Assembly: GCF_003367245.1 (NCBI RefSeq)
Contig: NZ_QRGR01000006.1
Span: 1 to 64,000, forward strand
DNA: 64,000 nucleotides
Direction of reading: 5' to 3'
Source of the DNA: Pontibacter diazotrophicus
GTDB lineage: Bacteria > Bacteroidota > Bacteroidia > Cytophagales > Hymenobacteraceae
Shown: positions 25,578-34,470 of the stretch, piece by piece
Numbering within the stretch: position 1 is the first letter of the stretch
Layout of the letters: each line of letters starts with the position of its first letter
The notes under the pieces: model-generated
Database searches by the model: none
Told to the model about the DNA's origin: nothing
The model's input: only the letters and a program-made list of their open reading frames with translations
Made by a program: the position numbers and the translations under genes

Positions 25578-26946
25578 CGGCTTTAAGGCAAAGCTGCTGT
25601 TCCGGTTATTGCTGTTAGTGGCAATCATTGTGTTGACTGTATTTGTCCTCTACCGCACAGATTGGTATATGACGGCTTTCTGTCTTTTCCTGCTGGTGCT
25701 GTTCCAACTCTACGACATGCTTTACTTTGTAGAGCGCACCAACCGCGATATCAGCAGCTTTTTAGAGGCTATCAAACATTCTGATTTTACACAACGTTTT
25801 GCCGCGGAGGGCGCTAATTCCTCTTTTCGTGACCTCTACAGTTCCTTTAACGAGATTTCTGAATCCTTTCAGCGGGTGAAAACAGAGAAACAAGCGCATT
25901 ACCATTACCTGCAAACCATAATAGAGCAGGTGGGTACTGGTATTCTTACATTCAATGAGGAAGGAGAGGTGCAGCTGGTAAACCATGTGGTAAAGGAACT
26001 GCTGCGCGTGCCGCATCTGCGAAACATACATGCTTTAGAGCGGCTAAGCCCGGAGCTGGTTTATGCGTTGTGGCATACAAAGCATAATGAGAAATCATTA
26101 ATAACAGTAACGCAGGAGCAGGACCAGCTGCTGCTCAATGTGCACGTTACTGAACTCTATTCTCGGGGGCAGCTGCTCAGGATTGTGACGTTACAGAACA
26201 TCCAGTCTGAGTTAGAGGAGCAGGAGTTGCAGACATGGCAGAAGGTGATCCGGGTGCTGACGCACGAAATTATGAACTCTGTGACGCCCGTTATTTCACT
26301 CACTTCTACTGTTGCGGGTTTGCTGGAGAGCGAGGTTATCGCCAAACAGGCAGCAGGGGAGCCTATTGAGGAGGAGGTGCTGGAAGATATGCAGGCAGGG
26401 CTACAGACGATAGAGCGCCGCAGTGCCGGCATGTTACACTTTGTAAAGGATTACCGCCGCCTGATGCGCCTGCCTGTCTCAGAGCTTCGCCCGGTTAAGG
26501 TGAGGGAGCTGCTGCAGAATGTGCGTCGGCTGCTTCAGCCTGACATGCAGACCCAGCATATCAGCCTAAAGCTATACTTGCCCGAAGAGAACCTGGCGAT
26601 ACAGGCCGATGCAGAGCAGCTGGAGCAGGTGCTGATAAACCTTATTAAGAATGGTATGGAGGCCTGTGAGGCAGCAGAAAAGCCCTGTGTGGAAGTGCTG
26701 GCTTATATACCGGAACAGGAAAAGAACAGGGTCCGGATTGATGTAACAGACAATGGCGCTGGCATACCTGAAGATGTGCGGGATAAAATCTTTATTCCGT
26801 TTTATACCACTAAAAAGCAGGGTTCCGGCATCGGGCTCAGTTTGTCAAAGCAGATTATCCGGCAGCACGGCGGCAGCATCCGTGTAAATTCTCAACCCGG
26901 TGGCCCTACAGTTTTCAGCCTGCAGTTGAAGGCAATAACTGAATAA
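25567..26946 (+). CDS. Sensor histidine kinase, partner of the NtrC-type regulator
   Basis: A 459-residue kinase with two adjacent N-terminal helices (about 9-30 and 34-50), almost no extracytoplasmic loop, a PAS-like segment (about 110-210), H-box 'VLTHEIMNSVTPV' with His233, N-box 'VLINLIKNGMEACE', G1 'VTDNGAGIPEDV' and G2 'GSGIGLSLSKQII'. The HEIMNSVTP form is typical of NtrB/NtrY-like kinases. The missing sensor loop suggests it senses within the membrane or cytoplasm, perhaps envelope stress. The 11-bp overlap with the regulator couples the pair. Confidence 0.94.
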   Translation: MVFNGFKAKLLFRLLLLVAIIVLTVFVLYRTDWYMTAFCLFLLVLFQLYDMLYFVERTNRDISSFLEAIKHSDFTQRFAAEGANSSFRDLYSSFNEISESFQRVKTEKQAHYHYLQTIIEQVGTGILTFNEEGEVQLVNHVVKELLRVPHLRNIHALERLSPELVYALWHTKHNEKSLITVTQEQDQLLLNVHVTELYSRGQLLRIVTLQNIQSELEEQELQTWQKVIRVLTHEIMNSVTPVISLTSTVAGLLESEVIAKQAAGEPIEEEVLEDMQAGLQTIERRSAGMLHFVKDYRRLMRLPVSELRPVKVRELLQNVRRLLQPDMQTQHISLKLYLPEENLAIQADAEQLEQVLINLIKNGMEACEAAEKPCVEVLAYIPEQEKNRVRIDVTDNGAGIPEDVRDKIFIPFYTTKKQGSGIGLSLSKQIIRQHGGSIRVNSQPGGPTVFSLQLKAITE

Positions 26947-27008
26947 CTGAATACTGAATGACTGAATACACTCCCTGCATATTCAGTCATTCAGAATTCA
27001 GTTATTCA
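26940..27008. terminator. 28-bp stem hairpin of ACTGAAT repeats between convergent kinase and thioredoxin genes
   Basis: Left arm 26940-26967 and right arm 26981-27008 pair over 28 bp with one mismatch around a 13-nt loop. Both arms are themselves tandem copies of 7-8-nt units (ACTGAATA, ACTGAAT, ACTGAATG). The kinase stop TAA lies in the left arm, and the thioredoxin stop follows within 6 bp of the right arm. It probably acts as a bidirectional terminator, and belongs with the other stop-anchored arrays. Confidence 0.75.
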
Positions 27009-27011
27009 AAA

Positions 27012-27320
27012 TTAAGACACAACCTGCTGCACTGCCTGCGACAGCACATGGGCCGGCATGGCACCAGACTGCCGCCATACCTGCTGCCCGTTGTTGAAGA
27101 GAATAAATGTGGGCACGCCCTGCACCCTGTACTGTGCCGCCGCAGCCTGGTTTTTGTCTATGTCAACTTTAATTACTTTCAGCTTTCCTTCAAATTGGCT
27201 GGCTACCTGCTTCACAACCGGCGACATGGTTTTGCACGGGCCACACCACTCGGCATGAAAATCGACCAGCACAGGTGTGTCCGGGCTGTTAATTAATTCC
27301 TGGAATGATTTTTTGGCCAT
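27012..27320 (-). CDS. trxA: Thioredoxin
   Basis: A 102-residue thioredoxin with the redox motif WCGPC at 25-29 ('AEWCGPCKTMSPV'), 'VDIDKNQAAAAQYRVQGVPTF' with the cis-Pro76-type motif (written across the beta3-beta4 region), and 'LFNNGQQVWRQSGAMP'. No signal peptide, so cytoplasmic; reduces protein disulfides using thioredoxin reductase. Length is normal. It is convergent with the kinase gene. Confidence 0.95.
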   Translation of the reverse strand: MAKKSFQELINSPDTPVLVDFHAEWCGPCKTMSPVVKQVASQFEGKLKVIKVDIDKNQAAAAQYRVQGVPTFILFNNGQQVWRQSGAMPAHVLSQAVQQVVS

Positions 27321-27434
27321 AGCTTTAGTAATTATATATAACCAGAATACGGCTACTGCAGGTGTGTAGTTTTCATCATTCCAGCAAGTATACAGTGGCT
27401 CAAATGCAGAGAGATACTTGCTGAAATTTAAAAT

Positions 27435-28244
27435 TTACTCCTGTGGTTTGGTTGCTTTAATGGAGTAAAGCAAGGGAATCTTGTTCTCCAGGTGCCGGAT
27501 GCGCCAGTAGCCGTTTTCGTCTTGCACCATATGCCGGAAGATATTGTAAGGCGAATACGGGAACTCGTGCAGGAATTCAAGGCGGAGCCCTTTGGTAGTG
27601 AGGGATGAGATAACCTCCCCTAAACCATGGTTCCAGCCATACTCTTTGAGCTTTTCATGGTTGCTGCCGTCGGTGTAGCTTTGTTCTGTTTCTGTAACGA
27701 TGGGCTCAAACGTGTTGTGGTATGGGTAAACGATGTGCTGGAAATCATCATCGAACATCCAGGCCACCGGATGAAACTCAACGATGTAAAAGGTGCCGCC
27801 CGGCTTCAGGAAATGATGGATGATTTCGGCCCACTTCTCAAGGTCTGGTAACCAGCCAATGGTGCCGTAGGAGGTAAATACTACATCAAACTGCCCCTGC
27901 AGGTTTTCCTTCAGGTCGTAAACATTAGACTGCACAAAAGTAACATCCAACCCCAGTTGCTGGTTTAACCTGCTGGCCTCCTCAATAGAAGCATCAGAAA
28001 GATCAATACCGGTCGCTTTGGCGCCCAGCCTCGCCCACGATAGCGTATCCTGCCCGAAGTGACACTGCAGGTGCAGCAGCGATTTGCCGCTTACGTCACC
28101 GAGTTCTTCCAGTTCAATTTTGTTAAGTGATGTCCTGCTTTCTAAAAAAGCCGGTACGTTGTAAAAGTCTGACTGCCGGTGCAGCGGGGTTCGCTTATTC
28201 CAAAGCTGGCGGTTGTTTTCGAAGTACTTCTCGTAGTTGTTCAT
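27435..28244 (-). CDS. Class I SAM-dependent methyltransferase
   Basis: A 269-residue enzyme. Motif I 'LLHLQCHFGQDTLSWARLG' is the CHFGQ variant common in SAM methyltransferases of the type-11 group. Motif post-I is 'ATGIDLSDASIEEA', and later comes 'FDVVFTSYGTIGWLPDLEKW' (as separate strand and loop). The substrate is unknown. It is a single gene, with the 427-bp gap 28245-28671 upstream. Confidence 0.88.
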   Translation of the reverse strand: MNNYEKYFENNRQLWNKRTPLHRQSDFYNVPAFLESRTSLNKIELEELGDVSGKSLLHLQCHFGQDTLSWARLGAKATGIDLSDASIEEASRLNQQLGLDVTFVQSNVYDLKENLQGQFDVVFTSYGTIGWLPDLEKWAEIIHHFLKPGGTFYIVEFHPVAWMFDDDFQHIVYPYHNTFEPIVTETEQSYTDGSNHEKLKEYGWNHGLGEVISSLTTKGLRLEFLHEFPYSPYNIFRHMVQDENGYWRIRHLENKIPLLYSIKATKPQE

Positions 28245-28671
28245 TGATTTCTATGGAAAGTTATCTAACATGATGTATAACTATTGGCAAGTAGAATGGA
28301 CCTGAAGGCAAAGCTGTCGAGTGGATAGTAGCTGTCGCCTGAAAAGTAAATTATAGAAAATAAATAACTTCAGTAGCAGTAGTACCTTACTTTTTAAAAA
28401 GAGAATACATGTACTAGCTACCGCAGCGGGAGCAATTCGAGGCTTCAAACCTCAATTCAGCTAATGGTATAGGCTTAGAATCCCACAAACTGGACTTTGG
28501 GATGTCGGAAGTCTATTGTGGCATTCGATGCTCAGCATACCCTTCGCTTCTCCCTTTATTGATAGAAAATTATACATAATATACGATTAGGTAAACTTTT
28601 GAGAAAAGTTAAGGTATAAGCTAAAACATAAAGGTTCTATAATATTACCTGTTTTATCTTCGGAATTCTAC
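28245..28671. other. Gene-free stretch before csgE
   Basis: I find no credible frame here. Only weak dyads are visible (GAGG..CCTC near 28440, TCCCA..TGGGA near 28480-28502). It should hold divergent promoters for the methyltransferase and the csg genes, but I cannot place them. Confidence 0.4.
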
Positions 28672-29205
28672 TTGCGTAACATAGTCCCATATGTGCTAAA
28701 ATGTATTAGCCTGTTTCTGCTCATGGCAGGAGCCGGGGAAGCCTATGCGCAGCAGCAAAACCAGCCACAGCCACAGCAGCCAGTATTACTGGACTCCTTA
28801 GTGCAGGATACAACACGCCTGCCCCTCACTTCAGAACAACTTCATCAATACGAGCAGAACATCCGGAGCTCTGCTGATCTTGAGATCGATGGATTGATTG
28901 TAGACAATACCATTACAAAAGCAGGGCGTGATTTTTATGAGGTGTTTCAAAGGCAGTGGGAGGCTCCTCCTATGGCCCGTAACTTCACGATAGAGATAGA
29001 AGAGTTGCCAAGCCGTGGGAATATAACAGTTGTTTCCTTGTCTGTGAATGAGGATAAACTATTTGAACAACCTTTGCAACCCCGCTACGACATTATAGAA
29101 GAGGTGGCAACGTACATGTTGGGAGTTGTTTATGAGTACCTGGTGAACGACCAACTGAACAAGCAATTGGAAGCTGAAGGTAAAAAGGAACGCGAGGTAT
29201 TTTAA
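28672..29205 (+). CDS. csgE: Curli assembly factor CsgE
   Basis: A 177-residue secreted protein with a signal peptide ending 'GEAYAQQQ'. The mature C-terminal half carries the CsgE signature: 'LEIDGLIVDNTITKAGRDFY', 'FQRQWEAP', 'FTIEIEELPSRGN' and 'LQPRYDIIEEVA'. CsgE caps the periplasmic side of the CsgG channel and guides curlin subunits. A Gln/Pro-rich linker follows the signal. The start is uncertain: a TTG at 28672 gives the full signal peptide, and GTG at 28693 is an alternative. First gene of csgEFG; csgF follows after 31 bp. Confidence 0.92.
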   Translation: MRNIVPYVLKCISLFLLMAGAGEAYAQQQNQPQPQQPVLLDSLVQDTTRLPLTSEQLHQYEQNIRSSADLEIDGLIVDNTITKAGRDFYEVFQRQWEAPPMARNFTIEIEELPSRGNITVVSLSVNEDKLFEQPLQPRYDIIEEVATYMLGVVYEYLVNDQLNKQLEAEGKKEREVF

Positions 29206-29236
29206 TACAGATTTTAGCAGCTATGCAACCATAACC

Positions 29237-29665
29237 ATGAAAAGCCCTATGAAAAAACTGTTCTACCTATTATTCTTTTGCTGTTTGTTAGCAGGTAACC
29301 TGCACGCGCAGGACTTGATATATCAGCCTGTAAATCCTGCATTCGGAGGAGACACGTTTAATTATCAATGGCTGCAAAGTTCAGCACAGGCACAGGACAA
29401 GACAACAGACCCGAATGCCCAGGTAAATAGTTTATTGAACAGAAGCCCACTGGATGATTTTGAGCAAAACCTGAACAGGCAGATTCTAAACCAACTATCC
29501 AGACAACTGGTCGCCTCACAATTTGGAGAAGATGCACTAGAACCAGGCAGTTATACAGTAGGTAGTTATGAGATTGATGTTACAGAAGGAGGCAGTGGCG
29601 TCAACATCGTAATCGTTGACATTGGTACAGGAGACCGGACGACAGTTACTATACCTTATTTCTGA
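29237..29665 (+). CDS. csgF: Curli nucleation/assembly factor CsgF
   Basis: A 142-residue protein with a signal peptide (ends 'GNLHAQDLIY'). It begins with the hallmark CsgF sequence 'LIYQPVNPAFGG', the part that inserts into the CsgG pore, and ends in a beta-rich tail ('VNIVIVDIGTGDRTTVTIPYF' split over two strands). It is exposed on the cell surface and couples curlin nucleation to secretion. The position between csgE and csgG and the normal length make the call secure. Confidence 0.94.
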   Translation: MKSPMKKLFYLLFFCCLLAGNLHAQDLIYQPVNPAFGGDTFNYQWLQSSAQAQDKTTDPNAQVNSLLNRSPLDDFEQNLNRQILNQLSRQLVASQFGEDALEPGSYTVGSYEIDVTEGGSGVNIVIVDIGTGDRTTVTIPYF

Positions 29666-29736
29666 TAAGCTGTAAATGAACCCGTCTGTGCCAGCCCTTG
29701 CTTACGAACTGCTTTTTGCTACACCTCTACACCCTT

Positions 29737-31152
29737 ATGCCTACGTCACCCTTTCTTATGCTGCTTAACATGTTTCGGCGCGTACGCGCCCTGACCGTAC
29801 TGTTGCTACTGTTCCATTTACCTGCCTGCGCGCCTTATTTCAATCAGCCATTTCAGACTTCAAGAGCTATGCTTGGGGTTCCGGCTCCTGAAAGCGAGGA
29901 CATGGTGAACTTGCCGCCCCCCAAGCAAAAAGTGGTGGCAGCAGTTTACAAGTTCAGAGACCAGACCGGGCAGTACAAGCCATCTGTTACCGGTGCCAAC
30001 TGGTCTACGGCTGTTACGCAGGGGGCTACCACTATTCTGATAAACGCGCTGGAAGAGTCTGGCTGGTTCACCCCAATTGAGCGGGAGAACCTGGGTAACC
30101 TGTTAAACGAACGCAAAATTATCCGTTCTACCCGCGCCGAAGCGGAAGCCATAACCGGCAAGAAACAACCAGCTTTACCCGGCCTTCTTTTTGCCGGGAT
30201 TATATTGGAAGGCGGTATCATCTCTTATGACGCGAACGTCGTAACCGGTGGTGCCGGGCTCCGCTATTTTGGGGCAGGAGGATCAGGACAGTACCGGGAA
30301 GATAAGGTCACCATTTATTTAAGGGCAGTATCATCGAGTACAGGTGAAATCCTGAAGACTGTCTACACTTCTAAAACCATCCTTTCACAGTCTGTTGATT
30401 TTGGGCTTTTCCGGTATGTTACCTTTAAGCGTCTGTTAGAGGCTGAAACCGGTTTTACTTATAATGAACCGACGGAGATAGCTGTAAAAGAAGCCATAAA
30501 CAAAGCTGTGCAAAGCCTGATTATTGAGGGGCTTCAGGCAGGATACTGGAACCTGGAAAACCCTGCTGCCATGGAATCGGCTATCATCCGGGACTACCTT
30601 CAGGAAAAAGAGGATATACAGCGTTCTGATATTCAGGGGCAACTGCAGGAGGAGAGGCGGGGGCTTATTGGGGCAAGTATTGCTGGCGGCGGTATGCTCT
30701 ATCGCGGCGACTACTCAAACCCGGTGGTGAGGCCGATGGGGGAACTTGGGGTAAAAATCAGTACCAGGAACAACCTGAGTTTTGACTTGAAGTTTGGTAG
30801 AGGAGGGCTGGCAACACGTGAAGTATTCGACCTTCCGGTGAACTATGCTGAACTGAACCTGAACTACAATCTTTTTCCCAAACTCAGACATACGCCCTAC
30901 CTGCAGGTTGGAGGAGGAGCTTTGGCTACGGACGATATTTTTTCTGATTTCGGGACAGAGGGCCTTAATCCTTATATAAAAGCGGGTATAGGTTACGAGT
31001 ACTTCTTAACAAATCGCATTGGCCTTGATTTAAACGCCTCCAGTTCTTACCTGCTGAACGATACCTTTGACGAAGTGGAACAAGGCAGGTTTAATGACTA
31101 CTTCTGGACCGCGAAAGCAGGAATTAACTTCTACTTTGGCCTGTACAGGTGA
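29737..31152 (+). CDS. csgG: Curli secretion channel CsgG with extra C-terminal barrel-like domain
   Basis: An outer-membrane lipoprotein (lipobox LPAC in 'LLFHLPACAPYF') carrying the CsgG domain: 'VVAAVYKFRDQTGQYKPS', 'GATTILINALEESGWFTPIERENLGNLLNERKI' (two adjacent blocks), 'AGIILEGGIISYDAN' and 'KVTIYLRAVSSSTGEILKTV'. After about residue 265 (of the ATG-29737 form) come some 200 further residues ('GGGMLYRGDY', 'FDLKFGRGGLA', 'LNLNYNLFPKLRHTPYLQVG', ending 'AGINFYFGLYR') that look like an 8-strand OmpA-type barrel. E. coli CsgG lacks this part. ATGs at 29737, 29758 and 29770 are all possible starts; the last gives a compact lipoprotein signal. Confidence 0.9.
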   Translation: MPTSPFLMLLNMFRRVRALTVLLLLFHLPACAPYFNQPFQTSRAMLGVPAPESEDMVNLPPPKQKVVAAVYKFRDQTGQYKPSVTGANWSTAVTQGATTILINALEESGWFTPIERENLGNLLNERKIIRSTRAEAEAITGKKQPALPGLLFAGIILEGGIISYDANVVTGGAGLRYFGAGGSGQYREDKVTIYLRAVSSSTGEILKTVYTSKTILSQSVDFGLFRYVTFKRLLEAETGFTYNEPTEIAVKEAINKAVQSLIIEGLQAGYWNLENPAAMESAIIRDYLQEKEDIQRSDIQGQLQEERRGLIGASIAGGGMLYRGDYSNPVVRPMGELGVKISTRNNLSFDLKFGRGGLATREVFDLPVNYAELNLNYNLFPKLRHTPYLQVGGGALATDDIFSDFGTEGLNPYIKAGIGYEYFLTNRIGLDLNASSSYLLNDTFDEVEQGRFNDYFWTAKAGINFYFGLYR

Positions 31153-31366
31153 TAAGCAGCAGATACAGATATATCTCTTTGAAAGTAATATATCATCTTG
31201 TTTATCAGAATTATATATAGTAGCTTATAGTGATTGAAGCGATAGCTTTATAGATGAATCACATAAATTTAAGTTCGTTTAGCACTACGTGTTTATCTGG
31301 CGCTTCCTGCAAAGTTCTGAAGTTTTTCAACGGTAGTGGCCCAGTGAATCTCTATCAATTTATTCT

Positions 31367-32881
31367 ATGAAAGTGTACATGTTCAAAAAAGTTTCTACCC
31401 TTAAGTTCATTCTCTTTGTTCTGCTGCTGATAGGAATCGTCGCGTGTAACGAAGACACCATAGAGCCAAACGGAAGGGGCTCCATTAGGGGTGTGGTTAT
31501 CGACGCTGAAACGAATCGTCCGGTTGAGGCAGTGAGCATCACAACGAATCCTGCCACTTCAGCCGTTATTACAGATGAAGAAGGCGTTTTTGAAATCACC
31601 AATATTGCAAGAGGGGATTACACCATCTCAGCTCAGAAACTTGGTTATAAAACCAAAACAGCAACCATTGCGGTAAGAAACGCAGAACAGAGTGATGTAA
31701 CACTGGTGCTGGAGGAAACCCAGGCCGGCGGTTCTACTCCGGGGCAGCCCGGTAACCCTGAACCTGAGGTAAATGCTACCGGGCAGCCGATAGATATTAC
31801 GCTTAGCTGGCAGGCACCGGACACTACCAGTACTGATTCTTTAACCTACGATGTGTACCTGTACGAGTCGGGAAACACCGAAAAGAGGCGGATTGCTGAG
31901 GCAATATCTGATACCAGCGTGGCGGTGCGCGACCTGATGTATAATACTACTTACTTCTGGCAGGTGGTTGTCAGAGATAACACCGGCAGGTTAACCAACG
32001 GAGAGGTGTGGAGCTTTACAACCGTTGCATTACCAGAGGCCAGGTATCTTTTTGCCCGCGCAACGGACGGCAGCTATGATGTTTACAGTTCAGACGGAAC
32101 GGAGGCAAACACCTTTCGCTTAACTTCTGACTTTAGCCGTGAATGGTGGCCAGTTTTAAATCCGCAGCGCGATGTAATCGCCTACTCTTCCAATATTGGT
32201 ATAGAGCCACAGATCTTCTCTATGAACAGGGATGGCTCCAACAAACGGCAAATTACCAGTGTGCCTGTTGCTGGATACCACAACCAGGGCATTGGCTTTG
32301 TCTGGTCGCCAGACGGGGGGCAGCTGCTTTACCCGAACTACAACAACCTCTATCGCATAGAGCGTGACGGCTCTGGCCTCACATTAGTAGCCACTGCGCC
32401 TGCCAACCGGCATTTCCGGATGATGGACTGGACTGGAAGCGGAGATAAAATAGCAGCACAAACAATAGGCGCTAACATCAACGACTCAGAAATTTATATC
32501 ATGAATGCCGACGGTTCCGACATGGAATTGCTGGTGGGCAACCTTCCCGGCCGGGTAGAAAGCCCTGCATTCTCTATTGATGGCAACAACATTTTATATA
32601 CGCACGATGCTTCCGGTTTTGAAAACCTGGAAGGGCGACAGCTGAATGCACACATCTACCGCATTAATACAGATGGCTCAGGTTTGGTTGATCTTTCACG
32701 GTTTAAGCCCGAAGGAACAAACGACCTTTATCCAAAATATTCTCCCGACGGCTCAAAAATAATTTTTGTGAACACGCCAAATGATAACCTCGGCCCGCAC
32801 GACATATACATGATGGATGCCGCTGATGGCAGAAACAGAGTAAAACTTTTCTCCAACGCCACCATGCCTGACTGGAAATAG
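31367..32881 (+). CDS. Lipoprotein with carboxypeptidase-regulatory-like, FN3-like and WD40-like (PD40/TolB) propeller domains
   Basis: A 504-residue lipoprotein (lipobox 'GIVAC', then NED). Domain order: a CarboxypepD_reg-like domain (about 38-115: 'SIRGVVIDAETNRPVEAVSI'), an FN3-like domain (about 135-220: 'DITLSWQAPDTTSTDSLTYD', 'TTYFWQVVVRD'), and a beta-propeller with PD40 blades ('RDVIAYSSN', 'IFSMNRDGSNKRQI', 'WSPDGGQLLYP', 'IYIMNADGSDMELL', 'YSPDGSKIIFV'). It lies between csgEFG and the curlin gene, so a role at the cell surface with curli is possible, though this is inference only. Confidence 0.87.
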   Translation: MKVYMFKKVSTLKFILFVLLLIGIVACNEDTIEPNGRGSIRGVVIDAETNRPVEAVSITTNPATSAVITDEEGVFEITNIARGDYTISAQKLGYKTKTATIAVRNAEQSDVTLVLEETQAGGSTPGQPGNPEPEVNATGQPIDITLSWQAPDTTSTDSLTYDVYLYESGNTEKRRIAEAISDTSVAVRDLMYNTTYFWQVVVRDNTGRLTNGEVWSFTTVALPEARYLFARATDGSYDVYSSDGTEANTFRLTSDFSREWWPVLNPQRDVIAYSSNIGIEPQIFSMNRDGSNKRQITSVPVAGYHNQGIGFVWSPDGGQLLYPNYNNLYRIERDGSGLTLVATAPANRHFRMMDWTGSGDKIAAQTIGANINDSEIYIMNADGSDMELLVGNLPGRVESPAFSIDGNNILYTHDASGFENLEGRQLNAHIYRINTDGSGLVDLSRFKPEGTNDLYPKYSPDGSKIIFVNTPNDNLGPHDIYMMDAADGRNRVKLFSNATMPDWK

Positions 32882-33042
32882 GTGTACTAAGAGGCAAGAA
32901 GTATCGATACCTATAGTAGCCAAGGTATCTGTAGCAGCAGAGGAAATTGCTTGGTATCTTTCTCGTCCTGCTATCTGATTTTTTCTTGGTAATATGTAAG
33001 AGCCTTCAAGAAGAGAGCTTCTTTAGTTAGCCTGAACATAAA

Positions 33043-33074
33043 AAAAGCGACTACCTTGAGAGGCAGTCGCTTTT
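33043..33074. terminator. Terminator between the propeller lipoprotein and the curlin gene
   Basis: AAAAGCGACT...AGTCGCTTTT with GG/CC closing pairs and a T-rich tail on both strands, between convergent 3' ends. Likely bidirectional. Confidence 0.8.
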
Positions 33075-33091
33075 CTTTTACAAATGGCTGA

Positions 33092-33883
33092 TTATTTCTG
33101 GTTCACGATGATAGCATTAAAGCTGCCTACCTGCGTAACAACGGCATTTCTGTTGTTGCCGTTTTGCAGGATTGCTGCTACGTTGTTGTTACCCCACTGG
33201 CCAATGTAGCCTAAATTACCTGAACCCCCTTGAACAATACTGTTAAGATTCATGGTGCCATATTGTTCGGTTTCTGCATAATTGTTCGTTCCGTACTGCA
33301 CGATGGCTGTAGCATTCAGGCTACCTTCCTGGTAAGAGACAGCCCACATACTATTTCCCATCTGAAGTGCTTCAGCAACGTTGCCATCGCCATACTGGGC
33401 TTGCCAGGCAACATTGTTCATGCCGGCAATCTGATCGACCCTGGCTACGTTGAAATCACCCCACTGAAATTGTTCCAGCGAACCACCTATTGTGTTTCCA
33501 AGCTGGAAAGCCTGGGCAATGTTGGAAGTTCCGAATTGCTCGATATAAACGTAACCATCTATTCCTATCTGCTGAATCGATGCGGTATTGAACTCACCAC
33601 CCTGAAATTGCATAGAGTAGTTGCCAGTACCGGCTTGTTCTAAATTAATTACATTCGCAGCACCTTCCTGGTCCAGGTAATTTCCGTTGTCACTGCCTGA
33701 TTGCATCACCTGCACCATTTGTGTGGTACCTCGTTGTGAAATTTCAGTCAGGTTATCATGGCCAACCTGGTTAACTTCTGCCACGAGTTGTGTTCCGACC
33801 TGTTCGATCGTTAGCTCGTTCTGGGCCATTGCAAGTGTTGGCGTGACTAAAGCTGCTGCTAAAATGAGTTTAAGTTTTTTCAT
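33092..33883 (-). CDS. Curlin-repeat amyloid subunit (CsgA/CsgB-like)
   Basis: A 263-residue secreted protein. The signal peptide 'MKKLKLILAAALVTPTLAMA' favours the ATG at 33883 over the one at 33895. The mature part is about eleven curlin repeats of roughly 22 residues with the pattern x-x-Q-x-G-x-x-N and Asn/Gln ladders: 'LTIEQVGTQ', 'AEVNQVGHDN', 'INLEQAGTGN', 'IAQAFQLGN', 'SIVQGGSGN', 'AAILQNGNN'. E. coli CsgA has five repeats, so this subunit is about twice as long. It is convergent with csgEFG. Being the only curlin gene in the window, it could be either the major or the nucleator subunit. Confidence 0.93.
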   Translation of the reverse strand: MKKLKLILAAALVTPTLAMAQNELTIEQVGTQLVAEVNQVGHDNLTEISQRGTTQMVQVMQSGSDNGNYLDQEGAANVINLEQAGTGNYSMQFQGGEFNTASIQQIGIDGYVYIEQFGTSNIAQAFQLGNTIGGSLEQFQWGDFNVARVDQIAGMNNVAWQAQYGDGNVAEALQMGNSMWAVSYQEGSLNATAIVQYGTNNYAETEQYGTMNLNSIVQGGSGNLGYIGQWGNNNVAAILQNGNNRNAVVTQVGSFNAIIVNQK

Positions 33884-33895
33884 AACTGTTAACAT

Positions 33896-34470
33896 TTAGG
33901 TGAAAAGAATTAGGTGAATAAATGAGATATTAAAATGGAATAAACTGATGCTTTAAAACAGGCACAAATCGGATCCCTTTCCGTTTATACCATAAGAGGT
34001 CTGGGAATGTTATAAGTTTTACGTTAATAATTATTAAACTTTGTAATAACGCTTTTATTAGGCCTTTGGAGCTGTGTGCAAGAGGATATTTCCGTCATTG
34101 TTTGTCCTTTAGAAAACACGAAATGATGCGTAAAGATACGTGGAACTTACAGACAGAAAGGTCTATAACGCCACCTGATGTAATCTGAAGATAGAAGGAT
34201 TGGGACTGCTGCGATGATAACCCAAGACCAGCCATATATTAAAATACTTATTCCCGTTATTTCTTCTGAAGGAAAGAAATGCGCTCGCTCTGAAATGGCG
34301 TTACGTATTATCAGGCAGGAGAATGATATATTCCGGTTTTGATACAAAAAGGTGTAGGTCTGATGCATTTTGTACACACCTAACAAAACGATTATTATAA
34401 TAAAGGGACACCTAAGGAGTTACTTCCTTCCACGACACAGCTTGTGCTGTATGCAGCAGGGTATAATCAC
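33896..34470. other. Gene-free stretch upstream of the curlin gene
   Basis: 575 bp, AT-rich. It must contain the curlin promoter, but I find no TAnnTTTG -7 element on the minus strand. The only frame, 34147-34386 on the minus strand, has poor composition and no start signal. Confidence 0.4.

Noticed and set aside
28245..28671. Looked for a tRNA or regulator between the methyltransferase and csgE
   Set aside because: No cloverleaf-like stems or GGTTC-like motif; only weak short dyads.
34147..34386. 79-codon frame upstream of the curlin gene
   Set aside because: Poor composition, no start signal; gene-free DNA is the simpler reading.
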